In this document: in pieces, positions 33,724 to 41,897 of the stretch
How the letters are laid out: each line of letters begins with the position of its first letter
Position numbering within the stretch: position 1 is the stretch's first letter
Assembly (NCBI RefSeq): GCF_020297365.1
Contig: NZ_JAIXIG010000006.1
Coordinates: 1 to 64,000 of the forward strand
DNA from: Curtobacterium oceanosedimentum
Lineage (GTDB): Bacteria; Actinomycetota; Actinomycetes; Actinomycetales; Microbacteriaceae
Reading direction: 5' to 3'
Length of the DNA: 64,000 nucleotides
Notes under the pieces: model-generated
The model's database searches: none
What the model saw: the letters and a program-made list of their open reading frames with translations, nothing else
What the model was told of the DNA's origin: nothing
Translations under genes and position numbers: made by a program

Positions 33724-34974
33724 ATGGCAGAACACCGGCGTGGGGCGAACCTGCCGTCGATCGGTGGGTTCAACCGCACGGTGATCCTGGACGCCGTCCG
33801 TCGGTCGCCCGACGGGTTGAGCCGCGTCGAGCTCGCCGCCCGCACGGGCCTCAGCGCGCAGACCGTGTCGAACGTCACCCGGTTCCTCATCGAGGCCGGC
33901 ATGATCGTCGAGTCCGGCACCGTCGTCGCCGGTCGCGGCAAGCCCCGCACGATCCTGCGGCTCGAGCCCGGCAGCCGGTACGCCGTCGGGGTGCACGTCG
34001 ACCCGGCCGTCGTCACCTACGTCCTGCTCGACCTCGCGGGCACCGTGGTCGCCGCCACCACCACGTCCACCCCCACCGCCGACGATCCGTCCCAGGTCGT
34101 GCGGACCATGGCGACCGCCGTCGAACGGCTCGTCGCCGACGCCGGGGTGTCGGTCGACAGCGTGCTCGGGGTCGGCATCGCCAGCCCCGGGCCGATCGAC
34201 GTCGAAGCCGGCATCGTCGTCGACCCGCCGTTCCTGCCGCGCTGGCGGGACGTCCCGCTGCGCGACGCGCTCGCCGAGGCCACCGGCTACCCGGTGCTGC
34301 TCGAGAAGGACGTCACGGCGGCGGTGGTCGGCGAGATGTTCCTGGCGGGGGAGTCCTCGGCGCGGAACTTCGCCTTCGTGTACTTCGGCACGGGCTTCGG
34401 CGTCGGACTCGTCATCGACCACGAGCCCGTGCGCGGCGTCGGTTCGAACGCGGGCGACGCCGGCCACATCATGGTCGACCAGGGGTCGCTCGCGGGCACC
34501 CCGGACGGTGCCGGGACCCGCGGCGAGGTCGGCGCGGCCGTCGCCCCCGACCGGCTCGTGCAGATCGCGCGGTCGCGGGGGCTGATGCTGGCCGACGGCG
34601 GCGCCGCCGATCCGGCCAGCGCAGTCGATACGGCGTGGGACGAGCTGGCGGACGCCATCGCCCGCGGGGACGAGACGGCAACCGGGCTCGCTGCCGAGGC
34701 CGGCACCGTGATGGGACGCGCGGTCGTGCTCATCGTGAACCTGCTCGACGTCGACCGCGTGGTGTTCGGCGGACCGTTCTGGTCGCGCATCGCACCGGCC
34801 GCGCTGCCGGCGGCGCGGACGGCCATCGCGGGGTCACCCCTGCTCGTGCCCAAGCACGAGGTGCAGGTGGTCGAGAGCGACCGCGGCGCCGACGTCGCAG
34901 CGGTCGGGGCCGCGTGCCTGGTGCTCGACGCGTCGCTGTCGCCCCGCGCGAGCGCCCTGCTCATCCGCCGCTGA
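33724..34974 (+). CDS. ROK family transcriptional regulator
   Basis: A 416-residue repressor-type ROK protein. A winged HTH (about residues 14-75: LSRVELAARTGLSAQTVSNVTRFLIEAGMI) precedes a sugar-kinase-like domain with YAVGVHVD, GVGIASPGPID and GTGFGVGLV. The ROK zinc motif (C-x-C-G-x-x-G-C) is missing: the segment reads NAGDAGHIMVDQG, with no cysteine cluster, so it is an atypical ligand-sensing domain. Such proteins usually bind a sugar or sugar phosphate and control sugar uptake; the mannosidase/ABC cluster 4 kb downstream is the obvious local candidate, by inference. Confidence 0.87.
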   Translation: MAEHRRGANLPSIGGFNRTVILDAVRRSPDGLSRVELAARTGLSAQTVSNVTRFLIEAGMIVESGTVVAGRGKPRTILRLEPGSRYAVGVHVDPAVVTYVLLDLAGTVVAATTTSTPTADDPSQVVRTMATAVERLVADAGVSVDSVLGVGIASPGPIDVEAGIVVDPPFLPRWRDVPLRDALAEATGYPVLLEKDVTAAVVGEMFLAGESSARNFAFVYFGTGFGVGLVIDHEPVRGVGSNAGDAGHIMVDQGSLAGTPDGAGTRGEVGAAVAPDRLVQIARSRGLMLADGGAADPASAVDTAWDELADAIARGDETATGLAAEAGTVMGRAVVLIVNLLDVDRVVFGGPFWSRIAPAALPAARTAIAGSPLLVPKHEVQVVESDRGADVAAVGAACLVLDASLSPRASALLIRR

Positions 34975-34998
34975 CGGGGGCGCGCGGGCTCGCGTCGA

Positions 34999-35049
34999 GT
35001 GAGCAGAAGGCGTCGGGTCCGCGATGGCGACCCGACGTCTCCTGCTCAC
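34999..35049. repeat. GTGAGCAGAAG palindromic element, copy 1
   Basis: Arms 34999-35019 (GTGAGCAGAAGGCGTCGGGTC) and 35029-35049 pair over 21 positions with one mismatch and one G-U pair. A close copy is at 37716-37770. Copy 1 lies after the ROK gene, copy 2 after the LTD-protein gene. Confidence 0.75.
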
Positions 35050-35080
35050 CGGGTGCCGTGCGCGCGTCCGCGGGACGGCC

Positions 35081-35114
35081 GGGAGGCGCGGTGCGGGGCC
35101 GCCCCGCGCCTCCC
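35081..35114. repeat. GGGAGGC-family palindrome upstream of the LTD-protein gene
   Basis: GGGAGGCGCGG (35081-35091) pairs with CCGCGCCTCCC (35104-35114). It is followed by GTCCG, as in the other family members at 19236, 22341 and 39922. Confidence 0.75.
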
Positions 35115-35249
35115 GTCCGCGCACCGCGCGTCCAGAGCGCGGGCGCGACCCGGGACACCGTCCGTTCACCTCGACGCCACCGCCCGGACGCCCAGGTGCT
35201 GAACAGTCGTGCAGGTCTCCCTCCCCGCCCTCCCCGAGAAGGACCCTGC

Positions 35250-37688
35250 ATGCGCGTTCCTGCCCTGCGCCCGCCCACGCTGCGGATCGGTGCGGCCATC
35301 GCGACCGCGATGGTCGTCGCCGGCGGCGTCGTCACGGCGACCCCGGCCCTCGCCGCCGTCGGTGACGACGACCCGACCATCGGCGCCGCCGCACCGAACG
35401 GCCTCGTCGTGAACGAGGTCGAGTCGAACGGCGACGACACCGACTGGGTGGAGCTCGCGAACACCTCGGGCACCGCGATCGACCTGTCCGGGTACGCGTT
35501 CCTCGACTCCGACAACTCGCACGAGGCGTACGTCCTGCCGAGCGGCTCGACCGTCGCGCCCGGCGGGCACGTCGTCGTCGACCAGGTCTCGGCCACCGCG
35601 CCCGGGTTCGACTTCGGGCTCGGCGGTACCGACACGGTGCGCCTGTTCGACCCCGCCGGTGCCCTGGTGCTCCGGTACGCGTGGACGACCCACGCGGGCG
35701 TCACGTACGGCCGCTGCGCCGACGGCGTCGGACCGCTCGTGGACACCACGGCCTCGACCAAGGGGGCGGCGAACGACTGCTCCTCGCCCGTCCGGATCAA
35801 CGAGGTCGAGTCGCAGGGCGGCACCCCAGGCGACTGGGTGGAGCTGACCAACGTCGGCAGCGCGACCGTCGACCTGGGCGGGTACGTGCTGCGCGACAGC
35901 GAGGACGACCACACGTGGACGATCCCCGCCGGCACGACCGTCGCGGCCGGGGGCTTCACCGTGCTCGACGAGGCGGACTTCGGTTTCGGGCTCGGCGGGG
36001 CGGACGCCGTGCGGCTGTCCGACACCCGGGGCGTGGTCGTCGACTCGACCTCGTGGACGGCGCACGCCGCCACGACGACCGGCCGGAACCCCGACGGTAC
36101 CGGCGACTTCGCCGAGACCGCGGAGCCGACCAAGGGTGCGGCCAACCGGTTCGCGGGCGTCGTGACCGCCGAGGCCTGGCCCGGCGGCGCGGACGAGACC
36201 GTGCTCGACGACGAGGGCACCTTCACCGGTGACCTGAGCGGCCTGGACTGGACGACCTCGACGGCGTCGCGGGACGGGCAGCTCTGGGCCGTGCAGAACG
36301 GCGACGGGCTGCTCTACCACCTGACCTCGGACGGCGAGGGCGGCTGGGCGCCGTCGAACGCCGCGGGCACCGACCTGCGGTACGCCGACGGCACCGGTAC
36401 CCCGGACGCCGAGGGCGTGACCGTCACGAGCGACGACCCCGGTGCCGTCTACGTGTCGACCGAGCGTGACAACGACGTGTCGAAGACGAGCCGCCCGTCG
36501 GTGTTGCGCTACGCCACGACCGACGGCTCCGAGGCCACGCTCCGGGCGACCGACGAGTGGAACCTGGCCGCGGACTTCCCGGGCCTGGGCGCGAACGCCG
36601 GGCTCGAGGGCGTCACCTGGATCCCGGACACCTGGCTCACCGAACACGGCTTCGTCGACGAGCGCACCGGCGCGGCGTACGCCCCGTCGACGTACGCCGG
36701 GCACGGCGAGGGCCTGTTCTTCGTCGGGGTCGAGGGCACCGCGAGCGTGTACGCCTACGCCCTGATGGACGACGGCTCGTCGCAGCGGGTCGCCACGATC
36801 GCGACCTCGCTCGCCGTCGTCGCCGACGTGCAGTTCGACCCGACGCTCGACGCGCTCTGGGTGGTCTGCGACGAGGTGTGCTCCGGTCGGACCGCGCTGT
36901 ACGAGGTCGCCGACGGCGCCTTCACCGCCACGACGCTGTACGAGGCGCCGTCGAGCGCCGACCGCACGCTCGCCAACGAGGGCTTCGCGATCTCGGGTGT
37001 CTGCATCGACGGGGAGCGCGCGACGTTCTACGCCGACGACAACGACACGGACGGGTTCTCGCTGCGCACCGGGACGTACCCGTGCGAGGGCGGCGACACG
37101 GACCCGGGCACCGACCCCACGCCGGGTCCGACGCCCGGCCCGACGCCTGGTCCGACGCCGGGTCCGGGGACGGACCCGACGCCTGCGCCGTCGCCGACGC
37201 CGGTCCCGCCGGGCGACGGGATCACCCCGACGACGCCTCCGGTCACCGGTGGGACTCCGTCGGTTCCGGTGGCGCCGTCGGAGTCGTCGTTGACGGAGGC
37301 GAACCGTGGTGGTGTCTCGGCGCCGGCGACGGCTCGTGCGGGGGAGACGATCACGGTGACGGTCGGCACGGCGTCGGCTGGTGAGACGGTGCGCGTGTGG
37401 TTGTACTCGTCGCCGACACTGATCGGCACGGCCGTGGTCGCGGCGGACGGCACGGTCCGGGTGACGATCCCGGCGGACACGGTGCCGGGTGCGCACCGGT
37501 TGGCGGTGACGGCTGCGGACGGGTCGTTGATCGGGTGGACCCCGATCACGATCACGACGGACGGGCAGTTGGCGTTCACGGGTGCCGAGGGCATGGGTGC
37601 CGGTGCGCTGGTGGCGTTCCTGCTGCTCGCGGCGGGTGCGGGCGTGCTGATCGTCCGCCGCCGTCGGAAGGCCGCGACCGCGGCGTAG
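35250..37688 (+). CDS. Secreted, wall-anchored protein: two lamin-tail domains plus phytase/SdiA-regulated-like propeller, LAFTG signal
   Basis: An 812-residue surface protein with signal peptide MRVPALRPPTLRIG...ATPALAA (1-35). Two lamin-tail domains are visible (about 49-175 and 182-299), each with NEVES-x-G-D-WVEL-N and W-PAGTTVA/LPSGSTVA. Residues 302-615 look like an esterase-phytase or SdiA-regulated-type beta-propeller (DLSGLDWTTSTASRDGQLWAVQN, LEGVTWIP). A Pro/Thr-Gly spacer ((T)PGPTPGP repeats, about 620-690) and a small beta domain lead to LAFTG (about 774), a hydrophobic helix and RRRRK: an LAxTG sorting signal. Real start is ATG 35250; an apparently longer frame upstream is a GC-rich shadow. 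Function unknown; an extracellular nuclease or phosphoesterase link is speculative. Confidence 0.85.
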   Translation: MRVPALRPPTLRIGAAIATAMVVAGGVVTATPALAAVGDDDPTIGAAAPNGLVVNEVESNGDDTDWVELANTSGTAIDLSGYAFLDSDNSHEAYVLPSGSTVAPGGHVVVDQVSATAPGFDFGLGGTDTVRLFDPAGALVLRYAWTTHAGVTYGRCADGVGPLVDTTASTKGAANDCSSPVRINEVESQGGTPGDWVELTNVGSATVDLGGYVLRDSEDDHTWTIPAGTTVAAGGFTVLDEADFGFGLGGADAVRLSDTRGVVVDSTSWTAHAATTTGRNPDGTGDFAETAEPTKGAANRFAGVVTAEAWPGGADETVLDDEGTFTGDLSGLDWTTSTASRDGQLWAVQNGDGLLYHLTSDGEGGWAPSNAAGTDLRYADGTGTPDAEGVTVTSDDPGAVYVSTERDNDVSKTSRPSVLRYATTDGSEATLRATDEWNLAADFPGLGANAGLEGVTWIPDTWLTEHGFVDERTGAAYAPSTYAGHGEGLFFVGVEGTASVYAYALMDDGSSQRVATIATSLAVVADVQFDPTLDALWVVCDEVCSGRTALYEVADGAFTATTLYEAPSSADRTLANEGFAISGVCIDGERATFYADDNDTDGFSLRTGTYPCEGGDTDPGTDPTPGPTPGPTPGPTPGPGTDPTPAPSPTPVPPGDGITPTTPPVTGGTPSVPVAPSESSLTEANRGGVSAPATARAGETITVTVGTASAGETVRVWLYSSPTLIGTAVVAADGTVRVTIPADTVPGAHRLAVTAADGSLIGWTPITITTDGQLAFTGAEGMGAGALVAFLLLAAGAGVLIVRRRRKAATAA

Positions 37689-37715
37689 CCCCCCCCCGCG
37701 CCCCGGTCGGGCGCT

Positions 37716-37770
37716 GAGTGAGCAGAAGACGCCGGGTTCCCGTTGCGGACCCGGCGTCTTCTGCTCACTC
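37716..37770. repeat. GTGAGCAGAAG palindromic element, copy 2
   Basis: A perfect 22-bp inverted repeat: arms 37716-37737 (core GTGAGCAGAAGACG) and 37749-37770, 11-nt loop. It lies between the converging LTD gene (ends 37688) and the lipoprotein gene (ends 37788), so it can act as a bidirectional terminator. Confidence 0.85.
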
Positions 37771-37787
37771 GGCGGGTGTGCGAGCGC

Positions 37788-38300
37788 TCAGTGCTCGGCG
37801 CCGTGCATGGTCTGCGTGTCGTCCTGACCGGGGATCGGCTCCTCGGTGGTCCAGCCGTACCAGCGGCCGTCGATCTCGGCGACCGCACGACCGTCGCCGC
37901 AGCCGACCAGTCCCGTGGTGGGCAGGTCCGACGGCAGGAAGTCCGCGGTCATCGCCGGGCCGCCGTAGGGCTCGTCGAGCTTCGTGCAGTCGCCGACGTC
38001 GACACCCTTCGCCGACGAGAACCCGATGACGTACCCGGGCTGCGAGACGTGGAGGCGGACGTCGATGTCCTCCGCGTCCTCCGGCACCCACTCCGGCATG
38101 AAGAACGCCAGGTCCTCCGACTCCCCGGAGCGCGGCGCGTCGGCGTACGTGTCGAAGTGCTTCGTGGGGGTCTTGTTCGGCACGATGTCCTCGACCACGC
38201 TGCAGCCGGCGGTCAGCAGCAGCGCGGACAGCGCGGCGGTGGAGGCGAGGGCGATCCGCAGGGAGCGGCGGGCGGTGGTGGGGCGCGTGGCGGTGGTCAT
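37788..38300 (-). CDS. Putative lipoprotein (170 aa)
   Basis: A 170-residue exported protein. A basic N-region, a hydrophobic helix and a lipobox LTAGC (Cys near residue 33) mark it as lipid-modified on the outer face of the membrane. The mature part (DTYADAPRSGESEDLAFFMPEWVPEDAEDI...) contains two conserved-looking cysteines (CTKL and VGCGDG) and no known domain. ATG 38300. It points away from the sugar ABC operon. Confidence 0.78.
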   Translation of the reverse strand: MTTATRPTTARRSLRIALASTAALSALLLTAGCSVVEDIVPNKTPTKHFDTYADAPRSGESEDLAFFMPEWVPEDAEDIDVRLHVSQPGYVIGFSSAKGVDVGDCTKLDEPYGGPAMTADFLPSDLPTTGLVGCGDGRAVAEIDGRWYGWTTEEPIPGQDDTQTMHGAEH

Positions 38301-38455
38301 GGATCCAGTGTCGCGACGGCTCCGACGCCGGAACAGCACGTGCGCACCCGGACCGGGCCGGGGGTTACCCCCACCTGCGGAGCTCGGTCGCAGCCGGCGC
38401 GGACCTCGATCGTGCGCAGCGGACGGGCCGCATCGCGCCGTCTGCCAGAAACTCC

Positions 38456-38493
38456 TTGACACGGTTATGTCCATACGCTGGACTAATCCAGCG
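38456..38493 (+). promoter_or_regulatory. Promoter and operator of the glycan ABC/GH38 operon
   Basis: TTGACA (38456-38461) forms a -35 box. It is followed by an 18-bp dyad with perfect 6-bp arms, CGCTGGACTAATCCAGCG (38476-38493), in the -10/start-site region. The CTGG-N-CTA...CCAG pattern is related to GntR/DasR and ROK operator shapes. Repressor binding here would block the downstream substrate-binding-protein gene (start 38540, AAAGGAG site). Confidence 0.65.
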
Positions 38494-38539
38494 CGCGGGT
38501 GATGGAGCCCGCGGACATCACCCGTGCAAAGGAGCACCG

Positions 38540-39898
38540 ATGAAACGCACCCGCATCATCGCCGGATTCGCAGCCGTGGCCGTGGCCGCGGTCGGTCTGG
38601 CTGGCTGCTCGAGCTCGGGGTCCGCCTCGAGCGACACGATCAAGATCGCGTACCAGAAGTTCGGTGCCTTCCAGCAGCTCGACGCCCAGTTGAAGGTCGT
38701 CAAGAAGCAGTACGAGAAGGACCACCCGGGCAAGAAGGTCGAACTCGTGCCCATCCAGGCGCAGGAGAACGACTACGCCACCAAGCTCGCGCTCATGAAC
38801 AAGGCGCCGGCCACCGCCCCCGACGTCATCTACGAGGACACCTTCCTCATCAAGGCCGACGCCGAGGCGGGCTACCTGCTGCCCCTCGACGAGTACACCG
38901 CGAAGTGGGACGAGTGGGACCAGTTCTTCGACAACGCCAAGCAGGCGGGCGAGGGCGAGGACGGCAAGACCTACGGCATCCCGATGGGCACCGACACCCG
39001 TGCCCTCTGGTACAACAAGGACATCTTCGAGGAGGCCGGACTCGACGTCCCGTGGAAGCCGAAGACCTGGGACGACGTCCTCGCGGCGGCGAAGACCATC
39101 AAGGAGCAGCAGCCGGACGTCATCCCGTTCAACATCTACTCCGGCAAGGCCCAGGGCGAGGCGTCCACCATGCAGGGCTTCGAGATGCTGCTGTACGGCG
39201 CGGACGGCCCCGGCAACACGCTCTACCAGGACAAGAAGTGGGTCACCGGGTCGGAGCAGTTCGAGGACTCGCTGCAGTTCATCGAGGACGTGTACCAGGG
39301 CGACCTCGGTCCCACCCCGCAGCAGGCGCTCGACACGAACATCGGCACGACCATCACGCAGTCGTGGCTGCCGGAGGGCAAGCTCGCCATCGACCTCGAC
39401 GGGTCGTGGCAGTCCGGCACCTGGCTGGAGACCGGTACCGCGCCGTGGCCCGAGTGGAACGACGTGATGGGGCAGGCGCCGATGCCGACGCAGAACGGCC
39501 AGGAGCCCGGCTACAACTCGATGTCCGGCGGGTGGACGCTCGCGGTCGGCGCGAAGTCGAAGGACCCGCAGGGGGCGTTCGACTTCATCACGACCTTCCT
39601 CGACAAGGACGGATCGCTCAAGTACGACTCCGAGAACAGCCAGATCGCCGTCCGGAAGGACGTCGCCGCAGACCCGGAGTACACCGGCGCGAACCCGACC
39701 TTCGAGTTCTTCTCCGGTCTGGTCGAGAACACCAACTTCCGTCCGGCGACGAGTGACTACTCGCAGGTGTCCAACGCGATCCAGGTCGCGATGGAGTCGG
39801 TGATGACCGGCCAGCAGTCGCCGAAGGAGGCGGCAGACGCCTACGACGAGGCCGTCACGCAGGTGGTCGGCGAGGAGAACACGGTCTCCGCGGGGTGA
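38540..39898 (+). CDS. Carbohydrate ABC transporter substrate-binding lipoprotein
   Basis: A 452-residue family 1 extracellular solute-binding protein. The signal peptide ends in a lipobox LAGC (Cys near 23) followed by a Ser/Gly spacer; mature sequence shows the two-lobe pattern (IKIAYQKFGAF, PDVIYEDTFLIKADAEAGYLLPLDEY, GIPMGTDTRALWYNKDIFEEAGLD, LAIDLDGSWQSG). It delivers an oligosaccharide to the permeases encoded next. AAAGGAG stands 6 nt before ATG 38540. Association with GH38 mannosidase suggests mannose-containing glycans. Confidence 0.92.
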   Translation: MKRTRIIAGFAAVAVAAVGLAGCSSSGSASSDTIKIAYQKFGAFQQLDAQLKVVKKQYEKDHPGKKVELVPIQAQENDYATKLALMNKAPATAPDVIYEDTFLIKADAEAGYLLPLDEYTAKWDEWDQFFDNAKQAGEGEDGKTYGIPMGTDTRALWYNKDIFEEAGLDVPWKPKTWDDVLAAAKTIKEQQPDVIPFNIYSGKAQGEASTMQGFEMLLYGADGPGNTLYQDKKWVTGSEQFEDSLQFIEDVYQGDLGPTPQQALDTNIGTTITQSWLPEGKLAIDLDGSWQSGTWLETGTAPWPEWNDVMGQAPMPTQNGQEPGYNSMSGGWTLAVGAKSKDPQGAFDFITTFLDKDGSLKYDSENSQIAVRKDVAADPEYTGANPTFEFFSGLVENTNFRPATSDYSQVSNAIQVAMESVMTGQQSPKEAADAYDEAVTQVVGEENTVSAG

Positions 39899-39921
39899 CG
39901 GACGTCACCCCCTGACGGCCT

Positions 39922-39953
39922 GGAGGCGCGGCGCGGTCCCGCACCGCGCCTCC
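39922..39953 (+). terminator. Intercistronic hairpin between binding protein and permease genes
   Basis: GGAGGCGCGG (39922-39931) pairs with CCGCGCCTCC (39944-39953), with an inner GCGG/CCGC pairing. It belongs to the GGGAGGC palindrome family. Such hairpins typically keep binding-protein mRNA more abundant than permease mRNA. Confidence 0.75.
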
Positions 39954-40008
39954 CGGTCCGTCCTTCCCCACCTTCGGAACCCCTCTCCGCACCCGGAAGG
40001 CAACCCCC

Positions 40009-40959
40009 GTGTCCAGCACCCCCCTCGCGCCGACGCTGTCGGCGCCCGGTGCGCCGAAGCGCACCGATCCACCCGTCCCCCGCAGGCGGCGACCGCTGCG
40101 CAACGTCGGCCGGGCCGTCCCGCTCCTGCCCGCGCTCGTCCTGCTCGTCGTCTTCCTGCTCGGCCCTGTCATCTCGTCGTTCTACGGGTCGTTCACCAAC
40201 TCGGCACTGACCGGTGCCAACGCCGCCGACCAGCAGTTCGTCGGGTTCCAGAACTACGTCGAGCTGTTCCAGGACCCGGACTTCCCCAAGTCGGTCGTCC
40301 TGACCGTCGTGTTCCTGCTGGCCTCGGCCGTGGTCGGGCAGAACGTGCTCGGGCTCGGCCTGGCACTGCTCATGCGCTCGGCGAACAAGGTCGTCCGGGC
40401 CGTCGTCGGCACCTTCGTCGTGGCCGCGTGGGTCCTGCCCGAGATCGTGGCGTCGTTCGCCGCGTACGCGTTCTTCAACGACGAGGGCACGCTCAACGCG
40501 TTCCTCGCGTCCATCGGCATCACGGGCGCGAACTGGCTGTACACGTACCCGATGCTCGCCGTCATCCTGGCGAACATCTGGCGCGGCACCGCGTTCTCGA
40601 TGCTCGTGTACTCCGCGGCCGTGCAGGAGGTCCCCGAGGAGATCACCGAGTCGGCCGAGGTGGACGGCGCGACCGGCTGGCAGCGGCTCGTCTACATCAC
40701 GCTGCCGGTCATCCGCCGGTCGATCTCGACGAACCTCATGCTCACGACGCTGCAGACGCTGTCGGTCTTCACCCTCATCTTCGTGATGACGGGCGGCGGA
40801 CCGGGCACGAACTCGTCGACCCTGCCGATCCTGGCGTACCAGGAGGCGTTCAAGTTCTCGCAGCTCGGCTTCGGGACCGCCATCGCGACGATCCTGCTGA
40901 TCGTCGGTGCGGTGTTCTCGGTCATCTACATCCGGGCGCTCAAGCCGGAGGTGGACTGA
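40009..40959 (+). CDS. Carbohydrate ABC transporter permease (MalF-type)
   Basis: A 316-residue inner-membrane permease with six helices. It starts at GTG 40009 with a Pro-rich cytoplasmic N-terminus (to residue 35). The EAA loop reads EVPEEITESAEVDGATGWQRLVYITLP near residue 215, which contacts the ATPase. It partners the next permease; the ATPase subunit is not in this cluster and is probably a shared MsiK-type protein encoded elsewhere. Confidence 0.92.
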   Translation: MSSTPLAPTLSAPGAPKRTDPPVPRRRRPLRNVGRAVPLLPALVLLVVFLLGPVISSFYGSFTNSALTGANAADQQFVGFQNYVELFQDPDFPKSVVLTVVFLLASAVVGQNVLGLGLALLMRSANKVVRAVVGTFVVAAWVLPEIVASFAAYAFFNDEGTLNAFLASIGITGANWLYTYPMLAVILANIWRGTAFSMLVYSAAVQEVPEEITESAEVDGATGWQRLVYITLPVIRRSISTNLMLTTLQTLSVFTLIFVMTGGGPGTNSSTLPILAYQEAFKFSQLGFGTAIATILLIVGAVFSVIYIRALKPEVD

Positions 40960-40960
40960 C

Positions 40961-41860
40961 ATGGCCATGACCGCCGCTCGCCACGACACGACCTCGACCC
41001 GGGCCGTCACCGCGCCGGGTTCGATGCACATGACCTCGCCGCGGGGTCGCACCATGCGGTGGGTCGCGAACGTCGTGCTGCTCGTCATCGCGGTCTGCTT
41101 CGCGGTGCCCCTGCTCTGGCTGCTGCTCGCCTCGGTCGACGCGCAGGCGTCGCTGTCGGTGAAGCTGCCGTCGCAGTTCACGCTCGACAACTTCACCCAG
41201 GTGCTCACGCCGGAGCTGTCGTTCATCCCGCTCGCGAACAGCCTGCTGCTGTCCGGCGGCACCGCCGTCGTCACGGTGGTCTTCGCCCTGCTGGCCGCGT
41301 ACCCGCTGTCCCGCTACAAGATGCGCGTCAACAAGCCGTTCCTGTACAGCATCCTGTTCGGCACCGGCCTCCCGATCACCGCGATGATGGTGCCGGTCTA
41401 CGCGCTGTTCGTGTCGCTCAACCTGATCGACAACGTGTGGGGCTGCATCTTCTTCCTCGCCGCGACCTCGCTGCCCATGGCCATCTGGATGGCGAAGAAC
41501 TTCATGGACTCGGTGCCGATCTCGCTGGAAGAGGCCGCCTGGACCGACGGTGCCTCGATGCTCACGACGCTGACGCGGATCGTCGTGCCGCTCATGCGCC
41601 CGGGCATCGCCGTCGTGTTCATCTTCGTGTTCATCCAGGCGTGGGGGAACTTCTTCGTCCCCTTCGTCCTGCTGCTCTCGCCCGACCAGGTGCCCGCCGC
41701 GGTGAGCATCTTCAACTTCTTCGGGCAGAACGGGGCGGTGGCGTACGGCCAGCTCGCCGCGTTCTCGATCGTCTACTCCGTCCCCGTCATCGCCCTCTAC
41801 GTGATCGTGTCCCGAGGCCTCGGCGGCGGCAACGCCCTCGCCGGCGGCATCAAGGGCTGA
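40961..41860 (+). CDS. Carbohydrate ABC transporter permease (MalG-type)
   Basis: A 299-residue permease, ATG 40961, one base after the previous stop. Six helices and an EAA loop (SLEEAAWTDGASMLTTLTRIVVPLMRPG) are visible. It completes the importer for the substrate bound by the lipoprotein at 38540-39898. GH38 mannosidase follows after 37 bp, so import and cytoplasmic hydrolysis are co-transcribed. Confidence 0.92.
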   Translation: MAMTAARHDTTSTRAVTAPGSMHMTSPRGRTMRWVANVVLLVIAVCFAVPLLWLLLASVDAQASLSVKLPSQFTLDNFTQVLTPELSFIPLANSLLLSGGTAVVTVVFALLAAYPLSRYKMRVNKPFLYSILFGTGLPITAMMVPVYALFVSLNLIDNVWGCIFFLAATSLPMAIWMAKNFMDSVPISLEEAAWTDGASMLTTLTRIVVPLMRPGIAVVFIFVFIQAWGNFFVPFVLLLSPDQVPAAVSIFNFFGQNGAVAYGQLAAFSIVYSVPVIALYVIVSRGLGGGNALAGGIKG

Positions 41861-41897
41861 TCCGCCTGCCCCGGCCGGCCCACTCGAAAGGAACCAC

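Noticed and set aside
33204-35249. In-frame upstream extension of the LTD-protein gene
   Set aside because: It would run back across a hairpin, the ROK gene and the acetyltransferase. The signal peptide begins at ATG 35250.
35166-37496. Long minus-strand open frame opposite the LTD-protein gene (776 codons)
   Set aside because: It is Arg/Gly/Val-rich, has no family motif and mirrors the real plus-strand gene's third-position GC bias; the plus strand carries a signal peptide, domains and a sorting signal.
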